Shown piece by piece: positions 11,563 through 21,054 of a DNA stretch of 64,000 nt; within the stretch, counting starts at the first letter, position 1, and each line of letters begins with the position of its first letter. The notes under the pieces are model-generated. The model was not told where the DNA came from. It did no database searches and saw only the letters and a program-made list of their open reading frames with translations. Source of the DNA: Scytalidium lignicola (Eukaryota; Ascomycota; Leotiomycetes); NCBI GenBank assembly GCA_002812745.2, contig NCSJ02000054.1, positions 111,725 through 175,724 of the forward strand. The letters are read 5' to 3'. A program made the translations under genes and the position numbers.

Positions 11563-13511
11563 TCACTGCAAATCTTTTAGCTTCTTCGTAGCATACGCCG
11601 CACCGAGCGTACTGAGCGCCCCAATAAACAAACAAACAGCAATAGCGTTGGGACCATCAGTCCCATGATGCTCCGATGGATCAGCATCATGCGCTAACTC
11701 GGGACTCTTGCCCGGCTCTAGAATGGAAAAGACAATCATGCTAATAAAAGTCCCGACGAATTGCGGGAGCGTAGTGTAGATATTTAGGATTCCGAAGTAA
11801 ATACCGGAGCGCTGGCCTGAGGGTGACGAGGGCGAGGTGGGAGATGATGCGCCGGACTCGAGATGACGGGGGGATGTTGCGGATGGGGACTTCATGAGAT
11901 CAATGGAGCCGCGGCGGGTGGTACCACTTAGCCGATTAACTTCGATTCCGAGGAAGGTACTTGGGGCCCAGGATGCGAGGATAGAGGGTCTGATGGAGAT
12001 TAGTAAGAACGATATAAAGGGAAATTGTGGCATATGAGATGTAGAGAACTTACATTCCACAGAATGCAACGAGCGTAGTTGCAAATCGAAAGGAGGCTGC
12101 AAAAGGAGCAAGAATCATAGCTGATGAGAACATCAAATGCCCGATCATCCATGCCGTTAAAAGATCGGGTTTATATTTATTAACTGTCTTGACGATCCCT
12201 GCGATGCTGGCTGGAGGACGGTGGGTGAACCCTTCCTCATCAGGGGCCCGTATTAAAAGGGGTAAAACGAAAGATCCGGTAAATGATACAAGGGAGTATA
12301 TGACGAGAGACATGCTACCTATTCTACCAACGTCCCCTAACGCATCCTTTGATTCCTTGACGTCATGAGGGGCATCATATCTGAAATAAGTTTCGCCTAC
12401 CCAAGTCGTGCTGTAGAATAGAAAGGGGAACCAGCCGATCCAGGACCAGAATTGGGCCCAGCAAATAGCTTGGATCCGTGGTGGGAGGGTCATTGTTGTT
12501 TTGAAGATGTGGCGTAGAACTTGTGGGATCGATTGAGGCTGTGATCCTCTCTCTGGTATATAGACTCGCTCAGTTACAGCCCATGATGTAAGTCCAACTG
12601 CAAATAACAAGCTTGCGGCTGCTACTATAATCAGTTTTTTGAACTGGGTGTCACCGAGTGATGGACCAAACATTTCGACGAGGTCTATCGTTCCTATGAA
12701 ATAGCCTATCAAATGGCCTAGGGCTTGCATTCTGCTTGCTTTAGAATGTCAGAAACTTTTGCTCTCAATATGGTAGATGAACTTACCCCATGCAGATCCA
12801 GTCTGCTGTTTTGGAATTGGCAATGTATCCACAATCAAACTTCGGCAACATGATTGAACTAAGTATCAATTAGTATATATTTTGTAATCATGCCCTTTCA
12901 ATTGCCACATACCAGCATTAATAGCAAAATCCACGGCATAGATAGACAACACAGCCAATACAATTGTACATGACTTCCGTAACTCCACATCCTCTACAAA
13001 GCAGCCAACAATCTCCTTTGTCCAGCCTAGCATGACGAGGAATATCGTAACAAGAAGTGATCCAATAACCATAAATGGTCTTCTTCGGCCAAACCTAGAC
13101 TGAAACTGATCGGACATTACTCCCACAATCGGCGCCATGATAAGACCTGAGAGAGGGCCCGCGATCCATACTAACGAGGTTCGTGACTTTGTGAGGCCTA
13201 AAGCTAGGAGATAGGGCGTGCAATCTGTAATCCCGTCAAGTCAGCAACGACGCACAATCTCTCCGACTCTTCAATCCAATTCGCAGGGAACCCACAGGTC
13301 ATCTCAATTCCCCAGGTAAACCTGCAACAAGAATAAATCAGCATCAGCAATATAACATCTCAGAATCCTACGGACAATATCGCATAGGAGTCCAATGGTT
13401 TGCAGAATAGGATCCAACATACTGCAATCCAACCAAGGAGAACGTCAACAGAGCCATACGTCTAGCCTCAGTCGAGCCCTTCACCGAAGGCTGCAAAGCT
13501 GTCCACGCCAT
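11563..13511 (-). CDS. GPH-family (sucrose/alpha-glucoside-type) sugar:proton symporter
   Basis: A plasma-membrane sugar transporter resembling fungal SUT1-like and plant sucrose carriers. Six exons: 13423-13511, 13296-13321 (26 nt), 12913-13224, 12787-12858 (72 nt), 12054-12738 and 11563-11989; 536 aa from the ATG at 13511. Joining them gives the family order: MALLTFSLVGLQ, FTWGIEMTYCTPYLL, then FGRRRPFMVIG near residue 83 (the conserved GRRRP loop), SLIVDTLP, WASRMQALGHLIGY and a series of hydrophobic segments. A Ser/Thr/Pro-rich cytoplasmic loop lies at about genomic 11830-11950. The last residues form a hydrophobic helix and a short basic tail. Upstream of the ATG the frame stays open back to 13619 but with no ATG. 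Substrate cannot be read from sequence; sucrose or maltose-type sugars are the family expectation. Confidence 0.87.
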
Positions 13512-13933
13512 TGCTGCTAGAAATATATCTCTCCCTCCTCCTCGTATTCTTCGCGCTTCTCTTCGCTCAAGATGCGCTTTTCCCAAAATTCCCAATTGAA
13601 AAAAAATTTCAGGGATCAATCAGCTTCCTAGCTTTCAATTGACGACCGCATTCCCCTTTGTATTTGCGCAGTGAACCTAGGGAGGACCACCAGCGCTAAG
13701 ATCGACCTGTGTTGCGTAGCCCAAGTTAGTAATCTCGATCGCAATTTGTCCCGGTACTTTTTGCCGTGCATGAACCTAACCACTCACGATGGATAGTAAT
13801 AAACACAGGCTGCGGAGTAAATTGCTCTTTCTTTAGAGCTGGTTGGCAGAAATGAAGTAAAGAATGAGTGGTTGAGAAGGAGAATAGAGTAAGGAGCGTA
13901 AGAAGAGAGGAGTGTGTTTTCTGACCACGGTTT
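13512..13933. other. Upstream region of the sugar transporter
   Basis: About 420 bp, presumably the transporter promoter. No gene seen. Confidence 0.45.
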
Positions 13934-14080
13934 CTGGATCCTGCTGCTTGCTGTGGACAGTACGAGGTGCAGCAGCTGTCACAGCCGCGTCGTCACCACT
14001 GACAGGGCTGAACAGTGGACCCGCGACGGCTCTCTTCCGGCTGCGCCACAGGTTAGCGTGGCTAGAAGCAGTGAACCATT
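13934..14080. repeat. Dispersed GC-rich repeat, copy 1
   Basis: A 147-bp sequence that recurs at 18615-18757 in the same orientation. The copies differ at roughly nine positions, mostly transitions, plus a 4-nt gap. It is clearly GC-richer than its AT-rich surroundings and ends sharply on both sides. It contains gctgctg and gcagcag segments that could pair. No protein family or structural RNA was recognised in it. Confidence 0.85.
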
Positions 14081-15517
14081 GTCTGGCTACAGACAATTTC
14101 TTATTCAAGACTTTTTATTTATTTTATCTTGGCGAACATGCTGCGTGCGGAAACTGCATTATGCATTTGACTGGGATATTTATAGCACTGAGCATGAGCG
14201 CATACATGCTCTTCTGTGAAGTTGCCTCTTTGGCGGTTTACCTCCGTTGTGACTTCGAGAATAAGATTTCTAAGACGCTAAGACCGTTATGAACAGCGCG
14301 AGAATGGCTACAACTAAGCCTAGCTTGGACATATGTTCATTAAAAGAAACTATTCTGCGACATTTAATATATGTTGAATTATCACTTATAATTACATTTT
14401 TTCAGTATTCGGAGAAAAAGTGAAACTTCAAGAGTGTTTATATTGATCTGCGTTGTCATCCTCTTTCATGAGAGATATGAGACTATGGTGAGAGTGTGTC
14501 ACTGGGACATCAAACGCTGTAGAAGAGCAGAAATAATAATAAAATCTTAAGATAATAGCTGTACTCTTTACATTTGAGAGAGTGATTCAATTTATTAATT
14601 AGTATAGAACATGATATGTGATACCAGTTAGTCCAAAACCAGACTGTTGGTTGCAATATTCGGTGGGTTATCACGTGAGTCGAGCTCTGGTCACATATAG
14701 TTAGCTCTAGTCTTAATAGGGTAATGGAAGCGAGCTGTAGCCGTAGGCTACATCTTCACTTCCACCACCTACTTACAAGAATCAACCATCAATCTCCCGA
14801 ATAACGCAACTAGCATACCGTAATTATATGGATTACGTCGTGCCACGCGTTATGGGAGTATACCGACATAGACCTTCAATTATACTCTATACCGGATAAG
14901 TTAAGTAATTATTCGACGAAAATATACTTAAATTGCGCTTGTTATTTATTGAATGAAACACGCATTTATACAACTTCTAATAATAATATTCACCTACTAA
15001 GAAAACATGCGTCTTGTGCTGTTCATTAAAATAAGTATAGTTGCAATTGACTTATAAATATCTTGAACCAGCGGCTAGAAGCATATATTCTTAATAAGTT
15101 TTTCAAGAAGAAAACCGGCTATTAACGCTAGCAATTCTCATGATACAGACATTGAATTCTCCAAGAAGTTTCTCTCAATAACAAAATCTAGCAGTTTTCA
15201 CTCATGAAAGTCGAGAAGCTGCAAAGCTTCAATTCTTTTACTGGAGTCTGCTTGTCTCTGTAAGAGTGTTTTAGAAGACATCCTTAAAAAAAANGAAAAG
15301 TCATAAGTTTTTAATCTTCAGTGAGTACCATGCTAGTGTATTCTAATGTTGATTGTTTTCCACAATATGTTTCATCTACTGTTAGGCAAATAGCTTGAAG
15401 TGGAGTTCTTATAAAATTATTTGAGAAAACTGCTTTTTAAACTACAAACCCAGTTCTTAAATAACACCCCCTGATACTACACTGTAATATTCTTCACCAA
15501 ATGTTTACTAATTTCAG
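14081..15517. other. AT-rich gene-free stretch
   Basis: About 1.4 kb, visibly AT-rich, with no open frame worth calling. One N at 15294 follows a run of eight A. It could be a decayed transposon, but no terminal repeats or protein remnants were seen. Confidence 0.5.
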
Positions 15518-16375
15518 TTAGGGAAGAGCGTTCTCTACTTGATCAATACCTAGATGCCCCACGGAATTTTGAGTGTAGTTCGCTACATAACGAATTCCAA
15601 ATTCCATCATGAAAGTATCTAGCTCGAATATCAGCTTGGATCTAATATATATCATCTAGCTATAATATAACCTACCGTATGTAGTTGCGGGTTTATTCTT
15701 TGCAAATCCGCACATGAATTTAGAAACACCCGAGGCAAGATCAAGTCTGGGAAACGCTGCCTTGACCTTGTAGAAATCGTCCCAAGTTATTAAGCCCGAC
15801 AAGTCGCTGTCAGGACCGTGAAAATCTGCATTTATGCCAGCTGCTGTCAGGAATACAAGAGGTTGCTTGTACGCGAAAATCGTAGGTGTTGTGTGCAATG
15901 CAATTGTATCCCATACAAGCCATTTTCGTTCGTCGTCCCAGTCATGACTATGAATAGTACCATTGCGCACGGCGGACTCAATGAAGTTCCAAGAGGCAAT
16001 AGCGCCGTCAACTTCGAAGCGCTTGTCAGTTGACACGAGCTCACCAGTGTTATCCCAGCCCAGATCGTGGAGAAGAGCGGCGATGGCGTGGACTTCTGGG
16101 TCAATGGCCGTGTGGTCTTTTGATTTGCTGATGATTATTGCGCCGAGGAGCCAAGAGCGCATGATGTGGTTGTACGTCATGTCGTCGGAGTGAGCGCGAG
16201 CATAAGCTTGTGCGGCCCGTACAACAGGCGTGTCTGGAAGAGTTACGCCTGCAATAACCTGAGTCCGACCATGATCTCTACCTCGTGCTCCAATAGGTGC
16301 AGGGCTAGCGTTCGAATATGAAGACCCTGCAAGAACAACGAGCGCTCCCGCCCATAGCTGGCTTAGAAAATGCAT
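15518..16375 (-). CDS. Secreted HD-domain protein, cyanamide-hydratase-like
   Basis: A metal-binding HD-domain protein of the fungal cyanamide hydratase/Ddi2-like group. Two exons: 15676-16375 and 15518-15618, separated by a 57-nt intron (GTAGG...CTAG). Splicing adds the expected family C-terminus, TTYDTFMMEFGIRYV and a tail ending ALP; total 266 aa. Visible motifs: YNHIMRSW, the metal-binding LLHDLGWD, RFEVDGAIASWNF, and VWDTIALHTTP. The first ~23 residues form a signal peptide (ending near SNASPAP), so the product probably enters the secretory pathway, unlike cytosolic Cah/Ddi2. A TATA-like element lies about 65-75 bp upstream of the start. The substrate is unknown: the HD fold is clear, but cyanamide hydration is only a family-based possibility. 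Confidence 0.82.
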
Positions 16376-16438
16376 TGTTGTCAGATAAGAGGTGATGGAA
16401 GTGACAATTGAGATGTTTCGGACGAGCCAGGCACTATT

Positions 16439-16449
16439 ATTTTATAAGG
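16439..16449 (-). promoter_or_regulatory. TATA-like element of the HD-domain gene
   Basis: The minus strand reads CCTTATAAAAT, about 65-75 bp upstream of the ATG at 16375. This is a plausible core-promoter position; transcription start is not known. Confidence 0.4.
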
Positions 16450-16977
16450 AGAGAAGACTGTGATGCATATTAGCTTATTGCAGAAATCTAGATGTGGAAC
16501 ACGGTTGCGGTCAAAAAGTTTGCCCGTCTCTATATCCGGGAAATAAAACACTACCTGTGATAGGATTACAATCAGTGCTTTTGCTCCGAGAACAAAATGC
16601 TTTGATAATATGCCTCATGTTTTAGATACTGAAAATATGGGTACTGTTGCTTATAAACCATTCTGCTTTGTAAGTTTGGTTAGAAATCTCATACAGAGGG
16701 ATTGTATTTCAAATCCTCATGTGAAGTTACGGCAAGTAAGATATTTTTGTATAGTTCAACCGTCAGAAACCATCTCATCTGCTGCTCACTTTTTTTTTNA
16801 AATGGTCGTTATTTCCTTCCGCTCTACAACCTACAAATTCGAGCTGCGTTATTCAGGTACGTTGTCATGGCATAGTCATATGAAAAATCAGATTTTGATT
16901 ACTGAGTGCATAATGCAGGAAGCTCTTAATAGTTAAAACAGCCATCGCCTCACCAGGACAGACATATTTCTCTCAGC
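16450..16977. other. Divergent promoter region, HD protein / RidA-like
   Basis: About 530 bp between two divergent genes. Contains an N at 16799 after a T run. No further gene seen. Confidence 0.45.
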
Positions 16978-17388
16978 ATGGCTCCAAACGTCACATTCGC
17001 CAATTACCCTGGTGCTGGCCAGGAAACTAGCGATACCTACCACTACTCCCAGTCTGTCCGCATTGGTCAAGTCATTAAAGTCTCCGGTCAAGGCGGATGG
17101 AATGCGGATGGCGAGCTTGCAAAAGGAGATATCAAGAAACAAGTGCAGTATGCATTCGACAACCTTGATAGGGCAATCAAAGAAGCCGGTGGTAAGGGCT
17201 TGACGGATGTGTACTCCGTCAGGAGCTGGCATGTCAACATGGAAGAGAGTTTCCCCCTTGTTGTAGAACAGTTTAAGAAAACCATGCCTGATCATCGACC
17301 GTTGTGGACATGCGTGGGAGTCACGACATTGGCTCTTCCAGGGATGGAGATTGAGATCGATGTCGAGGCATATGTGGATAGCAAGTAG
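16978..17388 (+). CDS. RidA/YjgF/UK114-family protein
   Basis: Single-exon gene, 136 aa, the standard length for this trimeric family. RidA enzymes hydrolyse reactive imines and enamines from PLP enzymes; other subfamilies bind small ligands or have unknown roles. Visible family blocks: YSQSVRIGQVIKVSGQGGWN, QYAFDNLDRAIKEAGGKGL, and the C-terminal RPLWTCVGVTTLALPGMEIE. In true RidA, a catalytic arginine sits just before the S/T-C-V of this last block (Arg105 in E. coli); here that position is tryptophan. The protein is therefore probably not a classical imine deaminase. The start is the first ATG, and the context fits. It is divergent from the HD-domain gene; any functional link is speculative. 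Confidence 0.88.
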   Translation: MAPNVTFANYPGAGQETSDTYHYSQSVRIGQVIKVSGQGGWNADGELAKGDIKKQVQYAFDNLDRAIKEAGGKGLTDVYSVRSWHVNMEESFPLVVEQFKKTMPDHRPLWTCVGVTTLALPGMEIEIDVEAYVDSK

Positions 17389-18227
17389 ATCGAACTTAAG
17401 CTGGAGGCAATAAAGTATAATATATTAGGCTATATCAGGGAATATCAGTGTGAGAGCATTCTTGGAGGTTGAAAAGATTAAGGAGGGGCTAGTCGGACTA
17501 AGCAATGCTACTGAGGCAGAGATGAAGAGGTGGTAGATTGAACATAACTAAAGTGTTGGCGTCTCCAAGACCGCCGTCTAAATCCTTATTGAATAGTAGT
17601 TATTTTGACTATTAATCAATGTTTATATTGATATGATAACCACAAGGGATGTCCCTGAGCATGATGTATAGTGACTACTGCTAAAGTGAATGGCGGCTCT
17701 TCTTGCTGTTGTAAAGCCTTTGGTTCCTTATGATATTGTCGCTCTTAAGCCCTGGCGTGAAAGTTTGCCTTGAGGGGTTAAAGAATATGATCTGGTGAAA
17801 ATTTTATTTGATCTCCCTAGAAGCCTATTCGTCCCTCTAGGATAAAGCCGCTGGAGTTCATAATTTTCAAACCGTAACACCAATTAGTACGTAAATCATA
17901 ATTGGTCACTGGAAAAAAACAATGGTAACGTCAGAAATCCAAGTTGCATACCGTCCTTTATACTAAAAGCGGCGAACTGAAAAGAGCAACTTTCTATATC
18001 CGGTGCGCGTCGTCGGAGCTATTATTATAAATCAGCCATGGATAAGGTAAGCAGGGTTTGGCACACCACTGCATCAGCTATTCTTCACTTATCAATTTAG
18101 CCAATTCAATTTTATTATTATCTTCCTTCTCATAGCAGCTAATTCGCATTCTATTAACTTCATCGTCACATTGCAAGCTGGGCATCAGCTGAATACTGAG
18201 GCAGTATACCTGTCAGCAGACTCATCT
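17389..18227. other. Gene-free stretch
   Basis: About 840 bp with no convincing coding sequence. It leads into a broken zinc-cluster fragment. Confidence 0.45.
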
Positions 18228-18374
18228 ATGCAAAGAGACTTCTCAATAATGAACAATCACAGTCAGATCCTTAACAAGTCCAAGACGAAGCCTGTAACTC
18301 TAGCGTGCGATCAATGTCGCATGCTTAAAGTGAGGTGCACTCGATCAGCCGAAGAAAGGCCATGTGTAAAATGA
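18228..18374 (+). pseudogene. Truncated Zn2Cys6 zinc-cluster fragment
   Basis: From the ATG at 18228 the frame encodes a short polar leader and then LACDQCRMLKVRCTRS, the start of a fungal binuclear zinc cluster. It continues to ERPCVK and stops at TGA exactly where the fifth cysteine codon (TGC/TGT) is expected. A GTAAAA donor just before it could in theory splice out the stop, but the next in-frame stretch gives no further cysteines and ends in a microsatellite. Either way the DNA-binding domain is incomplete and no regulator body follows. It is read as a decayed transcription-factor gene. Confidence 0.6.
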
Positions 18375-18465
18375 GTTTTTCTCTATGTGGCAATACGTTT
18401 ATTTTTTCGTAGAGTGACTTGGACAATATTGAGACTTCAACAGGCGAATCGTTGATCTCGCTAAC

Positions 18466-18614
18466 AATAGTAGTAACAATAGTAGTAGTAATAGTAATAG
18501 TACAACTATGATAATCTAGCCATGTAGTACTGCCGTAATGTATAGCTTGGTATGGCTGTAGTGTACAGCTTCGCAGTATAGCTCTGTATAATTTTACAGT
18601 ACAGCTCTATATAG
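18466..18614. repeat. TAG/TAA microsatellite and degenerate GTAYAGCT tandem motif
   Basis: Positions ~18466-18505 are an imperfect run of agt/aat triplets. Then gtatagctt, gtacagctt, gtatagctc and gtacagctc recur at irregular 14-24-bp spacing up to the start of dispersed-repeat copy 2. It is probably low-complexity DNA generated by slippage. Confidence 0.55.
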
Positions 18615-18757
18615 CTGGATCTTGCTGCTGTGAACAGTACGAGGTGCAGCAGCTGTCGCTGCCGCGTCGTCACCACCGACAGGGCTGAACAGTGGACCCG
18701 CGACGGCTCTCTTCCGGCTGCGCCACAGGCTAGCGTGGCTAAAAGCAGTGAACCATT
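18615..18757. repeat. Dispersed GC-rich repeat, copy 2
   Basis: 143-bp second copy of the element at 13934-14080, same orientation, about 93% identical over the aligned bases and 4 nt shorter. It directly follows the zinc-cluster remnant and the low-complexity tract. It shows no recognised coding or RNA function. Confidence 0.85.
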
Positions 18758-18989
18758 ATGGAGGACCACAGTACGCAGTCTTCAGCATCAGGGGCAACGC
18801 TTACTAGAAAAGAACTAAACTCCACATCTTCGTTCAATTTCCCCTGATTTGCTTTTTTATATACGAGAGCAAAAAACAAACGAAAAGAAAACATCATTAA
18901 AAAATATGGATTTCTCCTGGTCGATGTTACATACGTCATCTGGGTATCTATTACTCCATGTACACAATTCACACGTAACTTCTCATTTC

Positions 18990-20414
18990 CTATAACCTAG
19001 CCATTTGCTCTTCCAACTCCTTAACCCAGCCCTCCACCACCTTCATATTCCCGCCCATCACCGTCTCACCCTGCTTCATCGCCTCCTCAACCTTCTCCAA
19101 CCCTTCTCTCCACTTCTTGATTTCCGTTGCCATATCCGCTTGTCTCTTTTCTGCCCTCCCCAAACTCTCACTCGCTGTTGCAGCATCCGTGTGAATTGCT
19201 CGTAATGAACGTAACCGGTCCAGCAGCGACGGAAGTAGTGGTGATAACTTTTCAATTGTAGGCAGAGTCCCATACAACGCATTAATCTTTGCAGTTTGCT
19301 CGGAGTCACCACTACTCTCTTCGGGGCTGACGTCACCGCTAGCGGCTTTGATCGAATCCTGGGCAGCCTTAGCCTTTTTGCGGGCCTCTTCGAGTTTTTC
19401 AGCTTCCTGGGTTAGGGTGCGCACCCTCCTACTTATCGAGTCGAGAGATGATGGTGTTGATTCGGATATGACGGATAGCTGTCGATGTAGAATGTCAAGA
19501 GTTGGTAGAATAGCTTTGGGGACACCGTCGACTTCAAGTCCGGCCGCCGAACCAGAGCTTAACCCGAGAACCTTCTCTAGGAAGGTCAATCGATCGTCAA
19601 AATCCGCAGCTTTTGCCAAGGCATGATTTTGGTTGAAATCAGGCGCGTAAGTCACTGTGTACGTTGCCGGCCCTGTAGAAGCTGCTGACGGTTTTGCCGG
19701 CTCAGATGCTTTCAGACTACTCGCGACATCCTGTGCTAGTTTCGCAGCAGCTGTAGCAGAGGTGTTCTGGGCACCTGATATCCCGTCTAGCATCGAGGTC
19801 AGGACCACAATATCCTGATCCACAACGCCGTCCTGCTCTCCAGATTGACTTCTTTTCTCGGATTTCCTCTTGTTGTATTCCTCCTTAACCTCCTCCATCT
19901 CCCTTTTCAGCCTAGCAACCTTACGCTCCAGGCTCTCGCCATCCTCCTCATCACTAAAATCACCATACTCCTCGGTTCCATCCTCACGCACCCTTTGTTT
20001 CCGAGTCGAAACCTTGTATGATTTCCGCTTGGCAGTAACCCGGTCTGAAAAATCTATATCTGTTGCATCTACGCGTGCAGGAGAGAAGTGAGAGCGGGCC
20101 GCGTCGGGATGTAAACGCGAACGGGATATTCCAGGAGAGTCATCCTCTTCGTCAAAGTCTTTGTAGGATGATGCGGATGAATTTGAGCGGGCAGTACCGG
20201 TCTGGCTTATTATTAGCTACAAGGCATGCGTGAGAGAGTGAGAGAGAGCTATGGTAGACTTGCGGGAAGCGTAGAATTATCGTCCGTTAGTTCGGGCGTT
20301 TCATAGATATCTGGAGCAGAGTCCTAATCAAAAATATTAATTGGCTAGTTTTATTTCTAATGAATGGATACGTACCAGATCTGGCAAAGCCGAGTATTTC
20401 TTATTAAGTGCCAT
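18990..20414 (-). CDS. Dynactin subunit 2 (dynamitin, p50)
   Basis: Subunit of dynactin, the cofactor linking cytoplasmic dynein to cargo and nuclei along microtubules. Exons: 20376-20414, 20264-20323 and 18990-20201, all in phase; 436 aa. The N-terminus MALNKKYSALPDL plus DSAPDIYETPELTDD is the typical dynamitin start. Residues from ~130 onward are rich in predicted coiled coil (ESLERKVARLKREMEEVKEE, later LTQEAEKLEEARKKAKA). The second intron, 20202-20263, has no usable GT donor that keeps frame. A GC donor (CCC|GCAAGTC) with the CCAG acceptor keeps frame exactly and gives STLP-TGTARS. The GT alternative one codon later (GCAA|GTCTAC) puts the next exon out of frame with every nearby acceptor. 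Divergently transcribed from RTC4. Confidence 0.88.
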
Positions 20415-21054
20415 TGCGAATATTTATGGCAGTTAAAGACCATAAAGAGGACTGTCGTCTTTTTGAAGGGGAACTTTCCTGCAGTTGCAAGGGGTCTGGC
20501 GGTGGGAGCTTGGACCAATGGACTAATTACCCCAGTTGTTGGAAATATCTCATGAAAGAGATGATCGCATTTGCTAAAAGTTCATATAATTCCATGATCG
20601 TTTGATATATGCCATAATATAACTTTATTTTATTGAAATTACAAGCTTTAGATATCTACAAAAGCTCATGTTTACAAGAACTCTCTACCTTCCAGCGCAG
20701 TGTAGGTTGCTGGTGTAAGATACCGTATTCGGCGCCTATCCGTACACTATCCAACAAAGAAGGCCGATAGCTTCGTAACTTTAAGGAACCACCTGCTCTC
20801 GCATAGTATTCACTTATCCTCAACAAGACTCTTTCAGATTACTCTGTATAGTGTGTGATATTTATACATTCTATCTTACACCAACTAAATCTGACAACAC
20901 TCATTGATCCACCAAGCCACGTACGCACGATAAGACGCGTCTCGCTCCGAAGACAATCGTGGCATTTGCTCTACACTCTCTGCATGCTGTTAGACTTTCA
21001 AACGGCACGCATTATTGAAACTCCCCAGGGGGCCAGGAATACCCATGGGCCGCA
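20415..21054. other. Divergent promoter, dynamitin / RTC4
   Basis: About 640 bp between two divergent genes; no other feature recognised. Confidence 0.45.

Noticed and set aside
13520..13619. Extending the sugar transporter N-terminus to 13619
   Set aside because: The frame is open but begins with TTG; the first ATG at 13511 gives a normal family start and exact exon arithmetic.
15460..15480. acaccccctgatac resembling the MITE arm
   Set aside because: The match is limited to a C run and a few bases; no partner arm or TA duplication is present.
18615..18757. Dispersed repeat as a SINE with Pol III boxes
   Set aside because: A box-B-like word exists on the minus strand but at the wrong end and without a properly placed box A or poly-A/T tail.
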